Of a stretch of 64,000 bases of DNA, positions 33,879-43,776 are shown one piece after another. Source of the DNA: CAVTQZ01 sp963737015. GTDB lineage: Bacteria > Actinomycetota > Acidimicrobiia > Acidimicrobiales > UBA8190. The first letter of the stretch is position 1; each line of letters starts with the position of its first letter. The notes below the pieces were generated by a model. The model was not told where the DNA came from. It did no database searches and saw only the letters and a list, made by a program, of their open reading frames with translations. The translations under genes were made by a program, and so were the position numbers. The DNA lies in NCBI GenBank assembly GCA_963737015.1, contig CAVTQZ010000002.1:124001-188000 (forward strand), written 5' to 3'.

Positions 33879-35102
33879 ATGTCGGCACTTCGCCACCGCA
33901 CATTTCGTGTCGTGTTCTTGGGCTTCTTCGCCTCAAACATCGGCACCTGGATGCAAAATGTCGTCCTCGGCGCTTACGCCTACGACATCACCCATTCGAG
34001 CACGTTCGTGGGGATCGTAATCTTCGCTCAGCTGGGCCCGACCCTCGTGTTCCCCATGTTGGGCGGCCTGTTGGCCGATAAGGTCGACCGCAAGAAGTTC
34101 CTCGTCCTGCTCTCGCTGGAACAGCTCGTGTTCTCCATGGGCTTGGCCTTCGCCGTGTGGTCGCCCACTCCCTCGCGCCTCTTGTTAGTGCTGATGGTCA
34201 TCATGGTCGGCGTAGGTAGCGCCATGTTCGGGCCTGCCTACTCGGCGGTTCTGCCGATGCTGGTCGGTCGTGAGGACCTTCCTGGTGCTATCTCGCTCAA
34301 CTCTGCGCAGATGAACGGCTCGCGGGTTATAGGCCCGATTATCGGTGGGCTTCTCTACCCGCTGATCGGCCCAGCTTGGATCTTCGTCATCAACGGGGCC
34401 ACGTACCTCTTCGTCGTGGGTGCCCTCTTGGCGGTCACTTTGCCTGAGCTAGCCGCGGGGAACCGGCAGGTAAGCCGCTGGCGCGAGCTGTTCGCCGGCA
34501 TCACCGTGGCCCGCAAGGACCGCGTCGTGGGCAGGGCGCTCATCACGGTCTTCTTGTTCTCTTTGCTCGCCCTGGCTTTCATAGGCCAGATGCCCGTCGT
34601 CGCCGCGCACAATCTGGGCATCCGGCCTAGCTCCACCAGCTACGGAATTCTCTATGCCTGCTTCGGAGCGGGCGCCCTCGTCGGAGCCATATCCATCGGC
34701 ACGGTCCTCGCCAACGTCTCGAAACCAACGATCGTGCGCGTGTGCCTTATCGGCTACTCGTTGTCGCTGACTGGCTTCGCCTTGATGCGGGTTGCTCTGG
34801 CCGCCTATTTCGTGGTGACCGTGCTCGGGGCCTTCTACTTCGCCTTCATCACCTCGCTCAACACGTCCATGCAGGCGCGTCTGGAAAACTCCGTGCGGGG
34901 CAGGGTCATGGCCCTTTGGATGATGGGGTTCGGTGGCACCGTGGGAGTGGGCAACCTCATTATCGGCCCGGTCGTCTCCGCACTCGGCATCACCAACGTT
35001 CTGTTCTTCGGCGCTGGCATCGCCCTCCTGCTGGCTTGGTTCGCCGATGTCCGGGGATCGGTTGGTCAAGCCGAGGGACTGGGGCTCGAGCTCGCCAAGT
35101 AG
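33879..35102 (+). CDS. MFS exporter (EntS/MFS_3-like)
   Basis: 407 residues from ATG 33879 (MSALRHRTFRVVFLGFFASN), twelve spans. GGLLADKVDRKKFLVLLSLE is the A motif between spans 2 and 3, and GRVMALWMMGFGGTVGVGN the matching region of the second half. The EntS-type R-x-F-R-x-x-F start is typical of exporters for siderophores or drugs. A longer N-terminus from 33744 (45 acidic residues) is possible but not supported. No obvious partner gene. Confidence 0.85.
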   Translation: MSALRHRTFRVVFLGFFASNIGTWMQNVVLGAYAYDITHSSTFVGIVIFAQLGPTLVFPMLGGLLADKVDRKKFLVLLSLEQLVFSMGLAFAVWSPTPSRLLLVLMVIMVGVGSAMFGPAYSAVLPMLVGREDLPGAISLNSAQMNGSRVIGPIIGGLLYPLIGPAWIFVINGATYLFVVGALLAVTLPELAAGNRQVSRWRELFAGITVARKDRVVGRALITVFLFSLLALAFIGQMPVVAAHNLGIRPSSTSYGILYACFGAGALVGAISIGTVLANVSKPTIVRVCLIGYSLSLTGFALMRVALAAYFVVTVLGAFYFAFITSLNTSMQARLENSVRGRVMALWMMGFGGTVGVGNLIIGPVVSALGITNVLFFGAGIALLLAWFADVRGSVGQAEGLGLELAK

Positions 35103-35257
35103 GTCTCACGCACAGAGAGCACTCATGAGAGATCGACATTGCCCCGCCGAACTGGCAGTTCGGGGACACCTTCAACCACGGGTTCGCCGTGAGTGTTATG
35201 GACGCGCCCAGGGCCGGCAAGAGTCTCGAACGGCCGTCGCTTCGCTGGATCTGCCCG

Positions 35258-35691
35258 TCACAGTGGCGGCGGGGCAGGGTGTTTGTTGGCGAGGTAGGCG
35301 TCGAACGCTTCGACTTTGTGGGTGTCTTCGAAGTCTTCTTGGTAGACGATCTTGCCCCACACGACCCGGGCAAGAAGTACCGCTCGGTTTTGGTAGATGA
35401 TCTGACCGGAGTCGTCTGTGGCCTGGTCGGTGAAGAGAACACATACCGTGGTTCGCCACGGCGGGCCGTTGACCAAGATGTCGTGGACCTCTCCGCCAGG
35501 CCGACGTCGATGAACCGATTGAGAAATTGGGCGATGGCCGCCTTGCCGCGGTATTCGCCACCCCACGAGCTCGTGCCCGGGAAGACGAGCACGGCGTCTT
35601 CCGCGTAACCGGCGAGGATCGGTGTTATGTCGCCCTCCTGCAGGGCGCGGACGTTGCGCCGGATCATGGCTCTTACCGCTGTCTTGTACAT
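35258..35691 (-). pseudogene. SnoaL-like / NTF2-fold protein, frameshifted
   Basis: ATG 35691 with GAGGGAG upstream. YKTAVRAMIRRNVRALQEGD, ITPILAGYAEDAVLVFPGTS and GEYRGKAAIAQFLNRFIDVG give the first half of a SnoaL-like domain. After GLA the frame breaks and continues as GEVHDILVNGPPWRTTVCVL, FTDQATDDSGQIIYQNRAVL, ending HPAPPPL at 35258. One base missing in the CC at 35493-35494 would explain it. Confidence 0.78.
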
Positions 35692-35705
35692 CGTGGCTCC
35701 CTCGT

Positions 35706-36062
35706 TCAAGTTGGACTGGGTTCTGGTCGCAAGCGCCCCAACACCTGGCGGGCGGCGGACACCGCGACCGGCGTTCGATATGTATTGCTGGTCGGATCAC
35801 CGCGGCTGCTTCGGTGCTCCGCGAGCACTCGGGCGAAGGCGTCGAGGTATCGCGAGTCGCCGCCGCCTCGACGCAGCAGCCAGTATTCGACGCCCCAGAA
35901 TAGGTATGCGGCGCCGGTCACACCTGCGCGTTGCTGGGTGCGGCGCGTGGCGTGGCTGTAGTTGTTGATCACGTCCTCTGAGAGGGAGCCGTCCATGGCG
36001 TCGTCGTTTTCGAGGGGTACTGTGACCGCTTCCCACGGTTCGGCTTGACCCTCGGTGATCAT
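35706..36062 (-). CDS. Hypothetical protein
   Basis: 118 residues from ATG 36062: MITEGQAEPWEAVTVPLEND, INNYSHATRRTQQRAGVTGA, AYLFWGVEYWLLRRGGGDSR, YLDAFARVLAEHRSS. Helical and soluble; no family recognised. It sits 22 bases after the DHFR-like gene on the same strand and 14 before the SnoaL gene, so all three are probably one operon. Confidence 0.55.
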   Translation of the reverse strand: MITEGQAEPWEAVTVPLENDDAMDGSLSEDVINNYSHATRRTQQRAGVTGAAYLFWGVEYWLLRRGGGDSRYLDAFARVLAEHRSSRGDPTSNTYRTPVAVSAARQVLGRLRPEPSPT

Positions 36063-36084
36063 CACCTGACGGTGGGGCCGCGCT

Positions 36085-36654
36085 CTAGGTAGCTCGGACG
36101 ATCTCGTATCTGAGGTAGGCGAAGTCGTCAACGGTCCGGATATCTAGGAGGCGCATGGCCTTCTTGTCGCTCGTCTCGCCGAAGAGACGGTTCCCGGCCC
36201 CGAGCACCACGGGGTAGACCATCAGTCTCAGCTCGTCGGCGAGCTCGTGCTCCATCAGCGCGTGCACGAGCTGCAGGCTGCCGGCGACGACGAGTTCGCC
36301 GTCCAGCTCCTTCTTCAGCCTCGAGACCTCGCTCACCACGTCCCCTTTGAGGACCTTTGAATTGTTCCAGTCGGGATCTTCGAGCGTGGAGGAAACGACG
36401 TACTTCGGCATGCTGTTCAATCTGTCTGCAAACTCGCCACTCCGCGATGGCCACCACGCGGCCAAGAACTCGTATGTCCGCCGACCGAACAGCTGGGCCT
36501 TGGCGCCCAACGCCTCATCGAGCAGGACCTTGGCCGCCCCTTTGCGCTCGCCGACACGACCGACCCATCCTCCAAGCCTGAACCCTTCCGAACCAGAGGG
36601 GTCCTCAACGACTCCGTCGAGCGTTACATTCTCGCTCACGATGATCTTTCCCAT
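36085..36654 (-). CDS. Dihydrofolate-reductase-like (RibD C-terminal) protein
   Basis: 189 residues from ATG 36654 (GGAAGAG upstream). MGKIIVSENVTLDGVVEDPS, then AQLFGRRTYEFLAAWWPSRS, LNSMPKYVVSSTLEDPDWNN, GELVVAGSLQLVHALMEHEL, LMVYPVVLGAGNRLFGE: the full RibD_C/DHFR-like fold that binds NADPH, with the GxGNRLF loop. Typical of actinobacterial dihydrofolate-reductase family proteins of unknown substrate. Confidence 0.88.
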   Translation of the reverse strand: MGKIIVSENVTLDGVVEDPSGSEGFRLGGWVGRVGERKGAAKVLLDEALGAKAQLFGRRTYEFLAAWWPSRSGEFADRLNSMPKYVVSSTLEDPDWNNSKVLKGDVVSEVSRLKKELDGELVVAGSLQLVHALMEHELADELRLMVYPVVLGAGNRLFGETSDKKAMRLLDIRTVDDFAYLRYEIVRAT

Positions 36655-37056
36655 TTCGCTCTTCCTATGAAAGGTTTTGTCGACTACCGCTAACGCAGAC
36701 GCCGGAGTTCGGGGAGGTGGGCAGCCACCAATCGCGCCGTTCGGTCCCCGGTCGGTATCTATAGGGTGCAGCGAGCACGCAGGCACAAAGTACTTCGCCC
36801 CTGATGCCGACCTCGGGTGGGGGCAGATGCTCATCGAGCGAGAGTGCTCGAGGGGACTTCCGAGGGAGCCCGACTGCTCATCCCGGCGGGCACTCCGGCA
36901 ACCGCCCGAGCTCCCGTCGATCTCCCCTCGTCGGGACGATCAGATCGAGGGTTACGTTGTCGCAATCGTGAGATCAGCACTACTAGAGGATTCGCGTCGA
37001 GGTGATTGGACTCTCTAGGAATATGCGCAGCGCTAGGTAACTCCCTTCGCACTCGG
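36655..37056. other. No gene recognised
   Basis: 402 bases between divergently read neighbours; no supported frame or structure. Confidence 0.5.
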
Positions 37057-37614
37057 TCAATTAATCGATCGGACGAGCTCGAGACGATAAGCGAAGTCGT
37101 TCGTGTCGAATGCCTCCGGGTCGAACGCACCGCCGGCCCGTTCGAGCAACAGGGCGCTCTCGCAATGCTCGGGGTCGGCGACGGCAAGGAGGAGGTCGGC
37201 GTAACCTCCTACGCCTCCGCAGTCTTCGGGTGGGCAGGCGCGTCGTCCTGCGATGCAGTCCGGGTAGGTCGCGCCGGGCACGGGAGCAACGACTTTTTCG
37301 ACGACCAGCTTGTGTTCCCAGTCGTCGCCAAAGTCATAGACGTAGCGAAATTTTCCGCCTTCTTTCACGACCGACCCAACCGAGCCCGTTGCTCACTCTT
37401 GGGGGGTGGCCCCCGACCGTCGTCGTCGTCGGTGCCGTAGCGGACACCGTCGATCTCGAACTCGTGCAGATGGCAGTTCCACCAGCCGAAGGCCGCCTGC
37501 AGTACTTCGTGTAGCTCGAAGAGGTGTGACTGCGTCCGGAACGAGGAGCCGACGCCACACCGGCGGCTTCGTTCCGATGATCGTGGCCTTCAGCTGATAG
37601 ATCTGACGAGACAT
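37057..37614 (-). pseudogene. PRiA4_ORF3-like protein, two frame breaks
   Basis: ATG 37614 opens MSRQIYQLKATIIGTKPPVW and RRLLVPD. The sense then moves to a second frame, HLFELHEVLQAAFGWWNCHL, HEFEIDGVRYGTDDDD, and to a third, VKEGGKFRYVYDFGDDWEHK, LVVEKVVAPVPGATYPDCIA, ACPPEDCGGVGGYADLLLAV, ending at 37057. Together these give a complete plasmid pRiA4b ORF-3-like domain. Breaks lie near 37531-37537 and at the CCC run 37375-37377 (one C missing). Function of the family is unknown; members sit near mobile DNA. Confidence 0.8.
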
Positions 37615-37622
37615 CGGCTCCT

Positions 37623-39287
37623 TCAGCGAGGGAGACACCCTGAGGTCTGGTTCGCCACCCGCAGCATCTTGATCGCGTTGTCGTCCACGAAGGCGATATG
37701 CGCGCAACCACCCGGATCGACGGTCTCCATGTTGAAGTCGAGCAGATTGCGATTCGAGGTCGGGTAGACGCAGAAGATCCCGAGATTGCAGATGTCCCCG
37801 ACGTGCAACGCATTCGCAGTGAGCCGGCTGGAACTCCACGACGCCGATGGGACCGTCTGGGTCAGGTTGAGCGACTGCGCCGCAAAGAGGTTCCACCTGC
37901 ACGTCGGCGGGTAGGTCGTCGGATTGCCGTTCGTTGGGCCGGGCCCGGCACAGCCACCCGGCAGGAATTTCCCGAGCGCGTCAGTGGGCTCGGTCTCGTA
38001 CGAGTGGAGCCATCCCACGTCTACCTGTCCGGGCCTCCTGGCGGCGATGGTCGGAAAGACGTCGGTCCCGGACGTTTTCGAAGGATCGACTTCGTAGGCC
38101 GCCGCTGCGCTTCCTTTGATCAGACCACCCCCGCCGTCCCAGGTGGATCCCCCGTCGTGCGACCACACGACCCACATGTGGTAGTCGCAGGTGGAGTCGG
38201 CCTGTAGGGTTCCGGCCGCGGATTCTGCAGCGCAGACGGCGGGATTGTCGCTCGGCCCGGGGGCCGTGAACCCGATGTAGGGGTTTCCGTCCCTGTCCAG
38301 GGTGAACGCCACGAAGGGCGTCGAGGCGTCGTGGCCGATGCCCGCGTCAAATGCCTGCTGCGCCGTCCAGGAGCTTCCGCCGTTGTCCGAATAGGCCACC
38401 CAAAGGGTATGGAATGACTGCGCCATCGTGATATTGCACCCGGTCGCGTTCTGGGGGAGGTCTGCGGCGATCCACGACACGTAGATACGACCGGCGTGAG
38501 GCAAGCCCGGCTTTACGATCCCGATTCCGGCCGGCACGGTGTTGCACATCGTGTAGCCCTGCGCGACCACGGCTCCGGGGATGGAGCTTTCTGCGAGAAC
38601 CTCGATCGGCGCCCCGAACGTCGCCCCGCCGTCGTGAGAGATGTTCACCCAGATCTGACTCGCTCCGTAGAAGTCGTGGTACATGAGCACGACCTCCGCG
38701 TTCTTGGTGGTGCCACCAGGGGCGATCGACGTGTCCACCCACTGTCGGTCTACGCCGAAGGGTGAGCAGCTCGTGCCGCACGGGGTGTCCCCTACGACAC
38801 CGGCACCGTGGGTCCAGTTGCAGTTCGTCGTGCACTTGGCGGCGGTCGTCGACTTCCAGACGTCGGCTTGGAGCGGAAGCGTGCTCTTCGTCATGCTGGC
38901 CAGGTTGCACCAGTAGAGCGAGTTCGCCTGGTCCGCGTCTATGCAGTCGTCCCCGCTGTTGTTGTCCGCGGGCTGGATCATGGTCCATTTGGCCCCGGCG
39001 TTGGTCGACCTGTAGATCGGGGGGTCGCCCTTGAGGGGGCCGCTCGGCAGTCCGCTCGGCGACGTCTCGTACAGGACGCCATTGCCATCGGAGGTGATGG
39101 AGGGTTCTCCGCCGAATGCCCCGACGTTCACGAGGTTGAAGGACTGAGACTGGGCAGCAGAACTCCCGACCGAGGCAGCCTGAGTCAACCCGATGATGAG
39201 GAGTGCGCTGGTGCACACAGCCACCAGAGCCGCTCCCAGGGGCGCCGGGCGGCGGCGTTTTACAAGTCGTCTAGCGGAATCTCTCAT
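37623..39287 (-). CDS. Secreted BNR/sialidase-like protein
   Basis: 554 residues with a signal peptide (LGAALVAVCTSALLIIGLTQ). The mature protein has several Asp-box (BNR) turns: STNAGAKW, SHDGGATF, SDNGGSSW and SHDGGSTW, the mark of six-bladed sialidase-type propellers. Catalytic Arg triad and Tyr/Glu of true sialidases cannot be confirmed. Many cysteines (CTTNCNW, CGTSCSPF) suggest disulfides. Probably an extracellular glycan-binding or hydrolysing protein, or only a propeller scaffold. Confidence 0.78.
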   Translation of the reverse strand: MRDSARRLVKRRRPAPLGAALVAVCTSALLIIGLTQAASVGSSAAQSQSFNLVNVGAFGGEPSITSDGNGVLYETSPSGLPSGPLKGDPPIYRSTNAGAKWTMIQPADNNSGDDCIDADQANSLYWCNLASMTKSTLPLQADVWKSTTAAKCTTNCNWTHGAGVVGDTPCGTSCSPFGVDRQWVDTSIAPGGTTKNAEVVLMYHDFYGASQIWVNISHDGGATFGAPIEVLAESSIPGAVVAQGYTMCNTVPAGIGIVKPGLPHAGRIYVSWIAADLPQNATGCNITMAQSFHTLWVAYSDNGGSSWTAQQAFDAGIGHDASTPFVAFTLDRDGNPYIGFTAPGPSDNPAVCAAESAAGTLQADSTCDYHMWVVWSHDGGSTWDGGGGLIKGSAAAAYEVDPSKTSGTDVFPTIAARRPGQVDVGWLHSYETEPTDALGKFLPGGCAGPGPTNGNPTTYPPTCRWNLFAAQSLNLTQTVPSASWSSSRLTANALHVGDICNLGIFCVYPTSNRNLLDFNMETVDPGGCAHIAFVDDNAIKMLRVANQTSGCLPR

Positions 39288-39441
39288 GTTCCCTCGCCTT
39301 GATCAGGACAACCGCCCGCCGAGGGCTCACGGTGTCCGCCGATGCTCTCGTAAGGCGGACAACCGTCACGGAGGATCCACCTTGCATAGGTGGAGCACCC
39401 TAGGCCCCACGAACGATGCCCACTTCGGTTCGGGAAGAGCA

Positions 39442-40833
39442 TCAAGCGATCCCTGGTGGAAGGCAAAATCCTCCCGAGACCTCGGATAGGAGCGACGCGA
39501 AATGGATCGCGGTTCTGTCTCCGAAGAGAGGGGCGACCACCTGGATCCCGACCGGGAGGCCGGACCGGGAGATGCCCACGGGTGCGGAGAGGGCCGGGAG
39601 GTGAGCTACTCCCACCACCCCCGTCCAGGCGACCCCGTCCAGGTAGGGCTCGGGACGCCCGTTGATCCAGGTCGCACGGCGGGCGCGGTCGGGGTCGTGG
39701 TCGTGTACGAACGCGACCGTTGGCGCCACCGGGCAGAGAAGTACGTCGATGTCCTCGAACAGGGCCTGCCATCCTCCTTCGAGCCGGGCCCGACGCTTCC
39801 GCCACGTCTGGAGGGATGAGCCGGCTGGCGCGAGCGGTCGGATGTTCCCTTTCTCCCCCGGCGACCCGTCGACGGGAGGGACAAGGGCGAACATCACTTC
39901 CAGAGCCTCGAAGGGATCGATCGGTGGCCTCACCCGTTCGACCCGGGCACCGGCATTCGACAGGGCGTCGACTGCTTCGGCGAGGACGTCTGCGACCTCC
40001 GCATCTACCTCGCAGGGGCCGTCCTCCAGCCAGGCACCGATTCTGTAGCCGGCGAGCGAGTCGGAGCCCGGCGCACGGAGTTTGGCGAAGGCCGGTCCCG
40101 AGAGCACCGACAGCGCCAACTCCAGGTCGCCCGCCGTCCGTGCGAGTGGACCGAACACGTTTATGTCCAGCTCTGTCGTCGTCCCACCGGATTCATCGCG
40201 CAGATAGCCGAGCGTGGGGACCAACCCGTAGGTCGGCTTCAGCCCGTACACACCGCAGAAGCTGGCCGGTATCCGAATCGAGCCCATGACGTCCGTCCCG
40301 AGCTCGAGAGGAGTCATGCCCGTTGCAACTGCTGCTGCGGCACCCCCCGACGAGCCCCCGGCGGTCCGCGTCACGTCCCATGGATTGACCGTTACGCCGA
40401 AGATGTCGTTGTAGGTCTGAGAATTCGACGACCAACGGGGCAGGTTCGTCTTCCCGAAAACAATCGCTCCAGCCTCCCGGAGCCGAGCAACCGCCGGGGC
40501 ATCGCTTTCTGGAACGTGATTACTCAGTTCGACCGCACCCCCCGTGGAGCGCATCACGCGCGTCTCGATGGCGTCCTTGACGGTCATGGGCAGACCACCG
40601 AGAGGCGTGTTCACTGAATGCGACCGCGTGACGTCAGCTCTCGATACAGCTTGGCGCGCAAGGTCGACGTCGAGTGTCACCACAGCGTTGACACGCGTGT
40701 TGTGGTGCTCGATCTGTTCCAGGAGCTCGTCTAGAAGTTCAGCGCTTCGCAGAGTGCCTCCGCGGAGGGCACCGACAAGGCGTCTCGCCGACCAGAAACA
40801 TTTCCGTGGCTCGTTGGTTACCTGCGTCGGCAC
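39442..40833 (-). CDS. Amidase (amidase signature family)
   Basis: 463 residues from a GTG at 40833, chosen so that rhodanese (starting 40892) is divergent. Ser-cisSer-Lys triad region: PMTVKDAIETRVMRSTGGA (Lys) and TAGGSSGGAAAAVATGMTPL (Ser pair) with ELGTDVMGSIRIPASFCGVY. GLKPTYGLVP and DVLLCPVAPTVAF follow. The family hydrolyses amides or amide-linked esters. An ATG at 40893 would also be in frame but would overlap the neighbouring gene. Substrate unknown. Confidence 0.87.
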   Translation of the reverse strand: MPTQVTNEPRKCFWSARRLVGALRGGTLRSAELLDELLEQIEHHNTRVNAVVTLDVDLARQAVSRADVTRSHSVNTPLGGLPMTVKDAIETRVMRSTGGAVELSNHVPESDAPAVARLREAGAIVFGKTNLPRWSSNSQTYNDIFGVTVNPWDVTRTAGGSSGGAAAAVATGMTPLELGTDVMGSIRIPASFCGVYGLKPTYGLVPTLGYLRDESGGTTTELDINVFGPLARTAGDLELALSVLSGPAFAKLRAPGSDSLAGYRIGAWLEDGPCEVDAEVADVLAEAVDALSNAGARVERVRPPIDPFEALEVMFALVPPVDGSPGEKGNIRPLAPAGSSLQTWRKRRARLEGGWQALFEDIDVLLCPVAPTVAFVHDHDPDRARRATWINGRPEPYLDGVAWTGVVGVAHLPALSAPVGISRSGLPVGIQVVAPLFGDRTAIHFASLLSEVSGGFCLPPGIA

Positions 40834-40891
40834 AACACAGTTTAAATCAGTTGGTTCACTGCATTTATGACCGAATAGCCTTTCGGGAAGC

Positions 40892-41353
40892 ATGGATGGG
40901 AGCAAAGAGTTGAGCGTCACCGTCGAGGACCTCCTGGAACGCGCACGGCGTCGGATACAGCGCGTCGGCCCGCACGAGCTCGAAGCCCTCCTGAACGAAG
41001 GTGGACTTCTCATCGACATCAGACCCGAGGGTCAACGCCTCGTGGAAGGGATCATCCCAGGCGCTCATATCGTCGAGCGCAACGTCCTCGAGTGGCGTCT
41101 CGACCCCGACTCGGATCACCGCATGCCCGAGGTCCGGGACCGGACCCAGCCTGTCATCCTCATGTGCTCGCGTGGATACGCATCGAGCCTGGCCGCGGCT
41201 TCGCTCGTCGACCTGGGTTTCGAGCACGCCGGCGATCTCGTGGGTGGTTACCACGCGTGGCGCGCCTGGTTCGACATTGGTGACACTCGAGGACCCGAGC
41301 ACCAGACACAAAGCCCAGACCGCAAGACAGGAGAAGACCGATGGGGAAGGTGA
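40892..41353 (+). CDS. Rhodanese-like protein
   Basis: 153 residues. The rhodanese domain spans about residues 22-125: HELEALLNEGGLLIDIRPEG, GAHIVERNVLEWRLDPDSD, and the active-site loop VILMCSRGYASSLAA with the catalytic Cys, then GGYHAWRAW. Single-domain rhodaneses transfer sulfur from thiosulfate or persulfide. Its 3' end overlaps the next gene by 13 bases, so they are co-translated. Confidence 0.88.
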   Translation: MDGSKELSVTVEDLLERARRRIQRVGPHELEALLNEGGLLIDIRPEGQRLVEGIIPGAHIVERNVLEWRLDPDSDHRMPEVRDRTQPVILMCSRGYASSLAAASLVDLGFEHAGDLVGGYHAWRAWFDIGDTRGPEHQTQSPDRKTGEDRWGR

Positions 41354-41937
41354 TCGCAGCCATCACCGTTTCGGTGGACGGGTACATAACCGGGCCGGAC
41401 GACCGCCCCGGGTGCGGCCTGGGGATCGGCGGAGAGCGACTCCACTACTGGGTGTTCGGCGGTCCGTGGACCTACGAGTCCGGTACGAGAGGGGAGCCCA
41501 CCGGCGAGGACAAGGTCTGGTTCGACGAGACTTTCAGCGCCAACGGAGCGGTCGTCGCCGGCCGAGGTACCTATGAAGCAGCGGGCCACTGGGGTGACCA
41601 GAACCCCTTCGGGGTGCCGGTCTTCGTCGTTACACACCAACCCCAAGAGCAGCCATCGGGCTACGAATTCATCTTCGTCGGCAGCGTCGCCGAAGCGATC
41701 GACAGGGCGAAGGAAGCCGCCGGCGACAAACAGGTCTGCGTCATGGGCGGCGCAGATGTGATCCGTCAGGCACTCTCAGAGAATCTGGTGGACGAGCTCA
41801 CGACGATCGTCGCCCCCTTGACACTCGGGGCGGGAAAGCGGCTCTTCGAGGGATTCGATCATTTGATCGAGCTCGATCACATCGGCGTGCGCCAGTCGCA
41901 ATTCGCCACCTTCGTCGATTACCGCATCAAGAGCTGA
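41341..41937 (+). CDS. Dihydrofolate-reductase-like (RibD C-terminal) protein
   Basis: 198 residues. MGKVIAAITVSVDGYITGPD starts a RibD_C fold, followed by GAVVAGRGTYEAAGHWGDQN, VFVVTHQPQEQPSGYEFIFV, VCVMGGADVIRQALSENLVD and LGAGKRLFEGFD. NADPH-binding glycine motifs are present. It overlaps the rhodanese gene. The third member of this family in the window, again with no defined substrate. Confidence 0.87.
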   Translation: MGKVIAAITVSVDGYITGPDDRPGCGLGIGGERLHYWVFGGPWTYESGTRGEPTGEDKVWFDETFSANGAVVAGRGTYEAAGHWGDQNPFGVPVFVVTHQPQEQPSGYEFIFVGSVAEAIDRAKEAAGDKQVCVMGGADVIRQALSENLVDELTTIVAPLTLGAGKRLFEGFDHLIELDHIGVRQSQFATFVDYRIKS

Positions 41938-42026
41938 CAACAGGGTCGGCTCTCAGCCGGCCAAAACCCGCGACGTCGCTCCCTCAGTTGTGGATCTATT
42001 GTTTTAACAAGCGGGGAGGGCTCCAG

Positions 42027-43776
42027 ATGTCGGCAATGGCGGGACGGAGATCACTAGGACACAAACTTGGGCTTTGGGCGGCGTGCATCAGCGCGGCGAC
42101 GCTCGCCATCGCAATGAGTCTCGAGGTGATACCGGCCGGAGCAGCGAGTTCGGGCTCCGAATCTGATGTAGCCGTCCCTGCGGCTGGCGCATCAGTCCCC
42201 GGCGGAAGGGTGCCCGACGCCGACGTGGGCGCATCGCTCGGAGGGCCCGCGCCCATGGCTCCACGACTGCCGTTGAAGGCGGCGGCGGTTCGGGAGTCCG
42301 TGAGCGGTGGGGATGTGCTGACTTTCGGAGGGGCACCGGCTTTGGGATCGCTCGTCGGGCGACAACTCGCCGCCCCCGTCGTGGGCATGGCGTCGACCCC
42401 GGGAGCGAAGGGGTACTGGCTGGCGGCCGCGGACGGCGGCGTGTTCACCTACGGCGACGCCGGCTTCTTCGGGTCTGCGGGCGATGTGCATCTCGACCAG
42501 CCGGTCGTGGGCATCGCAGCGACGCCCGACGGCAACGGCTACTGGCTGGCGGCCTCCGACGGCGGCGTGTTCACCTACGGCGACGCCGGCTTCTTCGGGT
42601 CTGCGGGCGATGTGCATCTCGACCAGCCGGTCGTGGGCATCGCCGCGACGCCCGACGGCAACGGCTACTGGCTCGTGGCCTCCGACGGCGGCGTGTTCAC
42701 CTTCGGCGACGCCGGCTTCTTCGGGTCTGCGGGTGATGTACACCTCAACCAGCCGATCGTGGGCATCGCAGCGACGCCCGACGGCGACGGCTACTGGCTC
42801 GTGGCCTCCGACGGCGGCGTGTTCACCTACGGCGACGCCGGCTTCTTCGGGTCTGCGGGCGATGTCCATCTCGACCAGCCGGTCGTGGGGATCGCGGCGA
42901 CGCCCGACGGCGACGGCTACTGGCTCGTGGCCTCCGACGGCGGCGTGTTCACCTACGGCGACGCCGGCTTCTTCGGGTCTGCTGCCGGAACGGCGCTCGC
43001 CCAACCCGTGATCGGGGCCGTTTCCGACCCCCTCGGCGGGTACTGGTTGTACGAAGGTGAGCGCGAACCTCCGCTCGCCGAGGTGTTCAGCGCGGGTCTC
43101 GTCTCCGCTCTGAATCAGCGATCCGGAATCATCTCGGCCGCAGTCCTCGACCTGAACAGCGGCCACCTCTACCAGTACCGGCCCGGTCAGGGCGCCATCA
43201 CCGCCAGCATCGTGAAGGTCGAGATTCTCGGCACCTTGCTTGTCGAGGCCCAATCGGCTGGGCGATGGCTCACCGCCAACGAGAAGAGCGTCGCCACTTC
43301 GATGATCGAGTACAGCGACAACAACGCCGCCACCGATTTGTGGAACGAGGTCGGTGGAGCACCGGCGGTGCGGTCGTTCGACCGCTCGATCGGCATGAAC
43401 GCCACTTCCCCTTCGGCCGACTGGGGCTTGACGGTAACGACCGCCGCCGACCAGGTAATTCTCCTGCAGCACCTGATCGAGCCGAACGGTGTCCTCTCGA
43501 CGGCTTCGAGGGCTACATGCTCGGCTTGATGGAGGCGGTGACTCCGAGCCAGGCCTGGGGTGTCTCCGCAGGCGCTGCCCCCGCCACGACGGTGGCGTTG
43601 AAAAACGGCTGGCTCCCCGTCGGCTCGGGCTGGAGGTGAACAGCATCGGCTGGGTCGACGGGTCCGGCCGTGACTATCTAATTGCCGTTCTCACGAGCGG
43701 AGCCCCGAACGAGTCATATGGAATCGGCTCGATCTCGCTGATAGCTCAGTCGGTGTGGAGCACCCTCACGACGTGA
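42027..43776 (+). pseudogene. Secreted repeat protein with serine beta-lactamase-like domain, two frameshifts
   Basis: Start ATG 42027 with GGGAGGG upstream; signal peptide LGLWAACISAATLAIAMSLE. Residues about 105-345: five copies of a 42-residue repeat (VVGIAATPDGNGYWLVASDG, GVFTYGDAGFFGSAGD) coded by nearly identical 126-bp units, plus partial end units. Then a class-A-beta-lactamase-like domain: ASIVKVEILGTLLVEAQ (S-x-x-K) and EYSDNNAATDLWNEVGGA (SDN). Near the end the frame breaks twice: one G missing in GGG 43510-43512 and one in GG 43632-43633. Repairing both gives GYMLGLMEAVTPSQAWGVSA and EVNSIGWVDGSGRDYLIAVL to a TGA at 43774. A peptidoglycan-facing hydrolase is likely. Confidence 0.8.
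42377..43006. repeat. Five 126-bp tandem coding repeats
   Basis: The repeat unit is 126 bp (42 codons), with only a few differences between the middle copies, for example GCAACGGC versus GCGACGGC and TACGGC versus TTCGGC. Such DNA identity in a coding array suggests recent expansion or gene conversion. Confidence 0.85.

Noticed and set aside
33657..33896. Minus-strand frame upstream of the MFS exporter
   Set aside because: Looks partly protein-like but overlaps the start of the exporter gene, has no family, and mirrors the acidic upstream extension of that gene.
42377..43006. Tandem 126-bp repeats as a possible CRISPR array
   Set aside because: Units are coding, contiguous without spacers, and far longer than CRISPR repeats.
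42192..43646. 484-residue minus-strand frame opposite the serine-hydrolase repeat gene
   Set aside because: Composition (Gly/Arg/His-rich repeats) mirrors the plus-strand propeller repeats; no signal peptide or domain.
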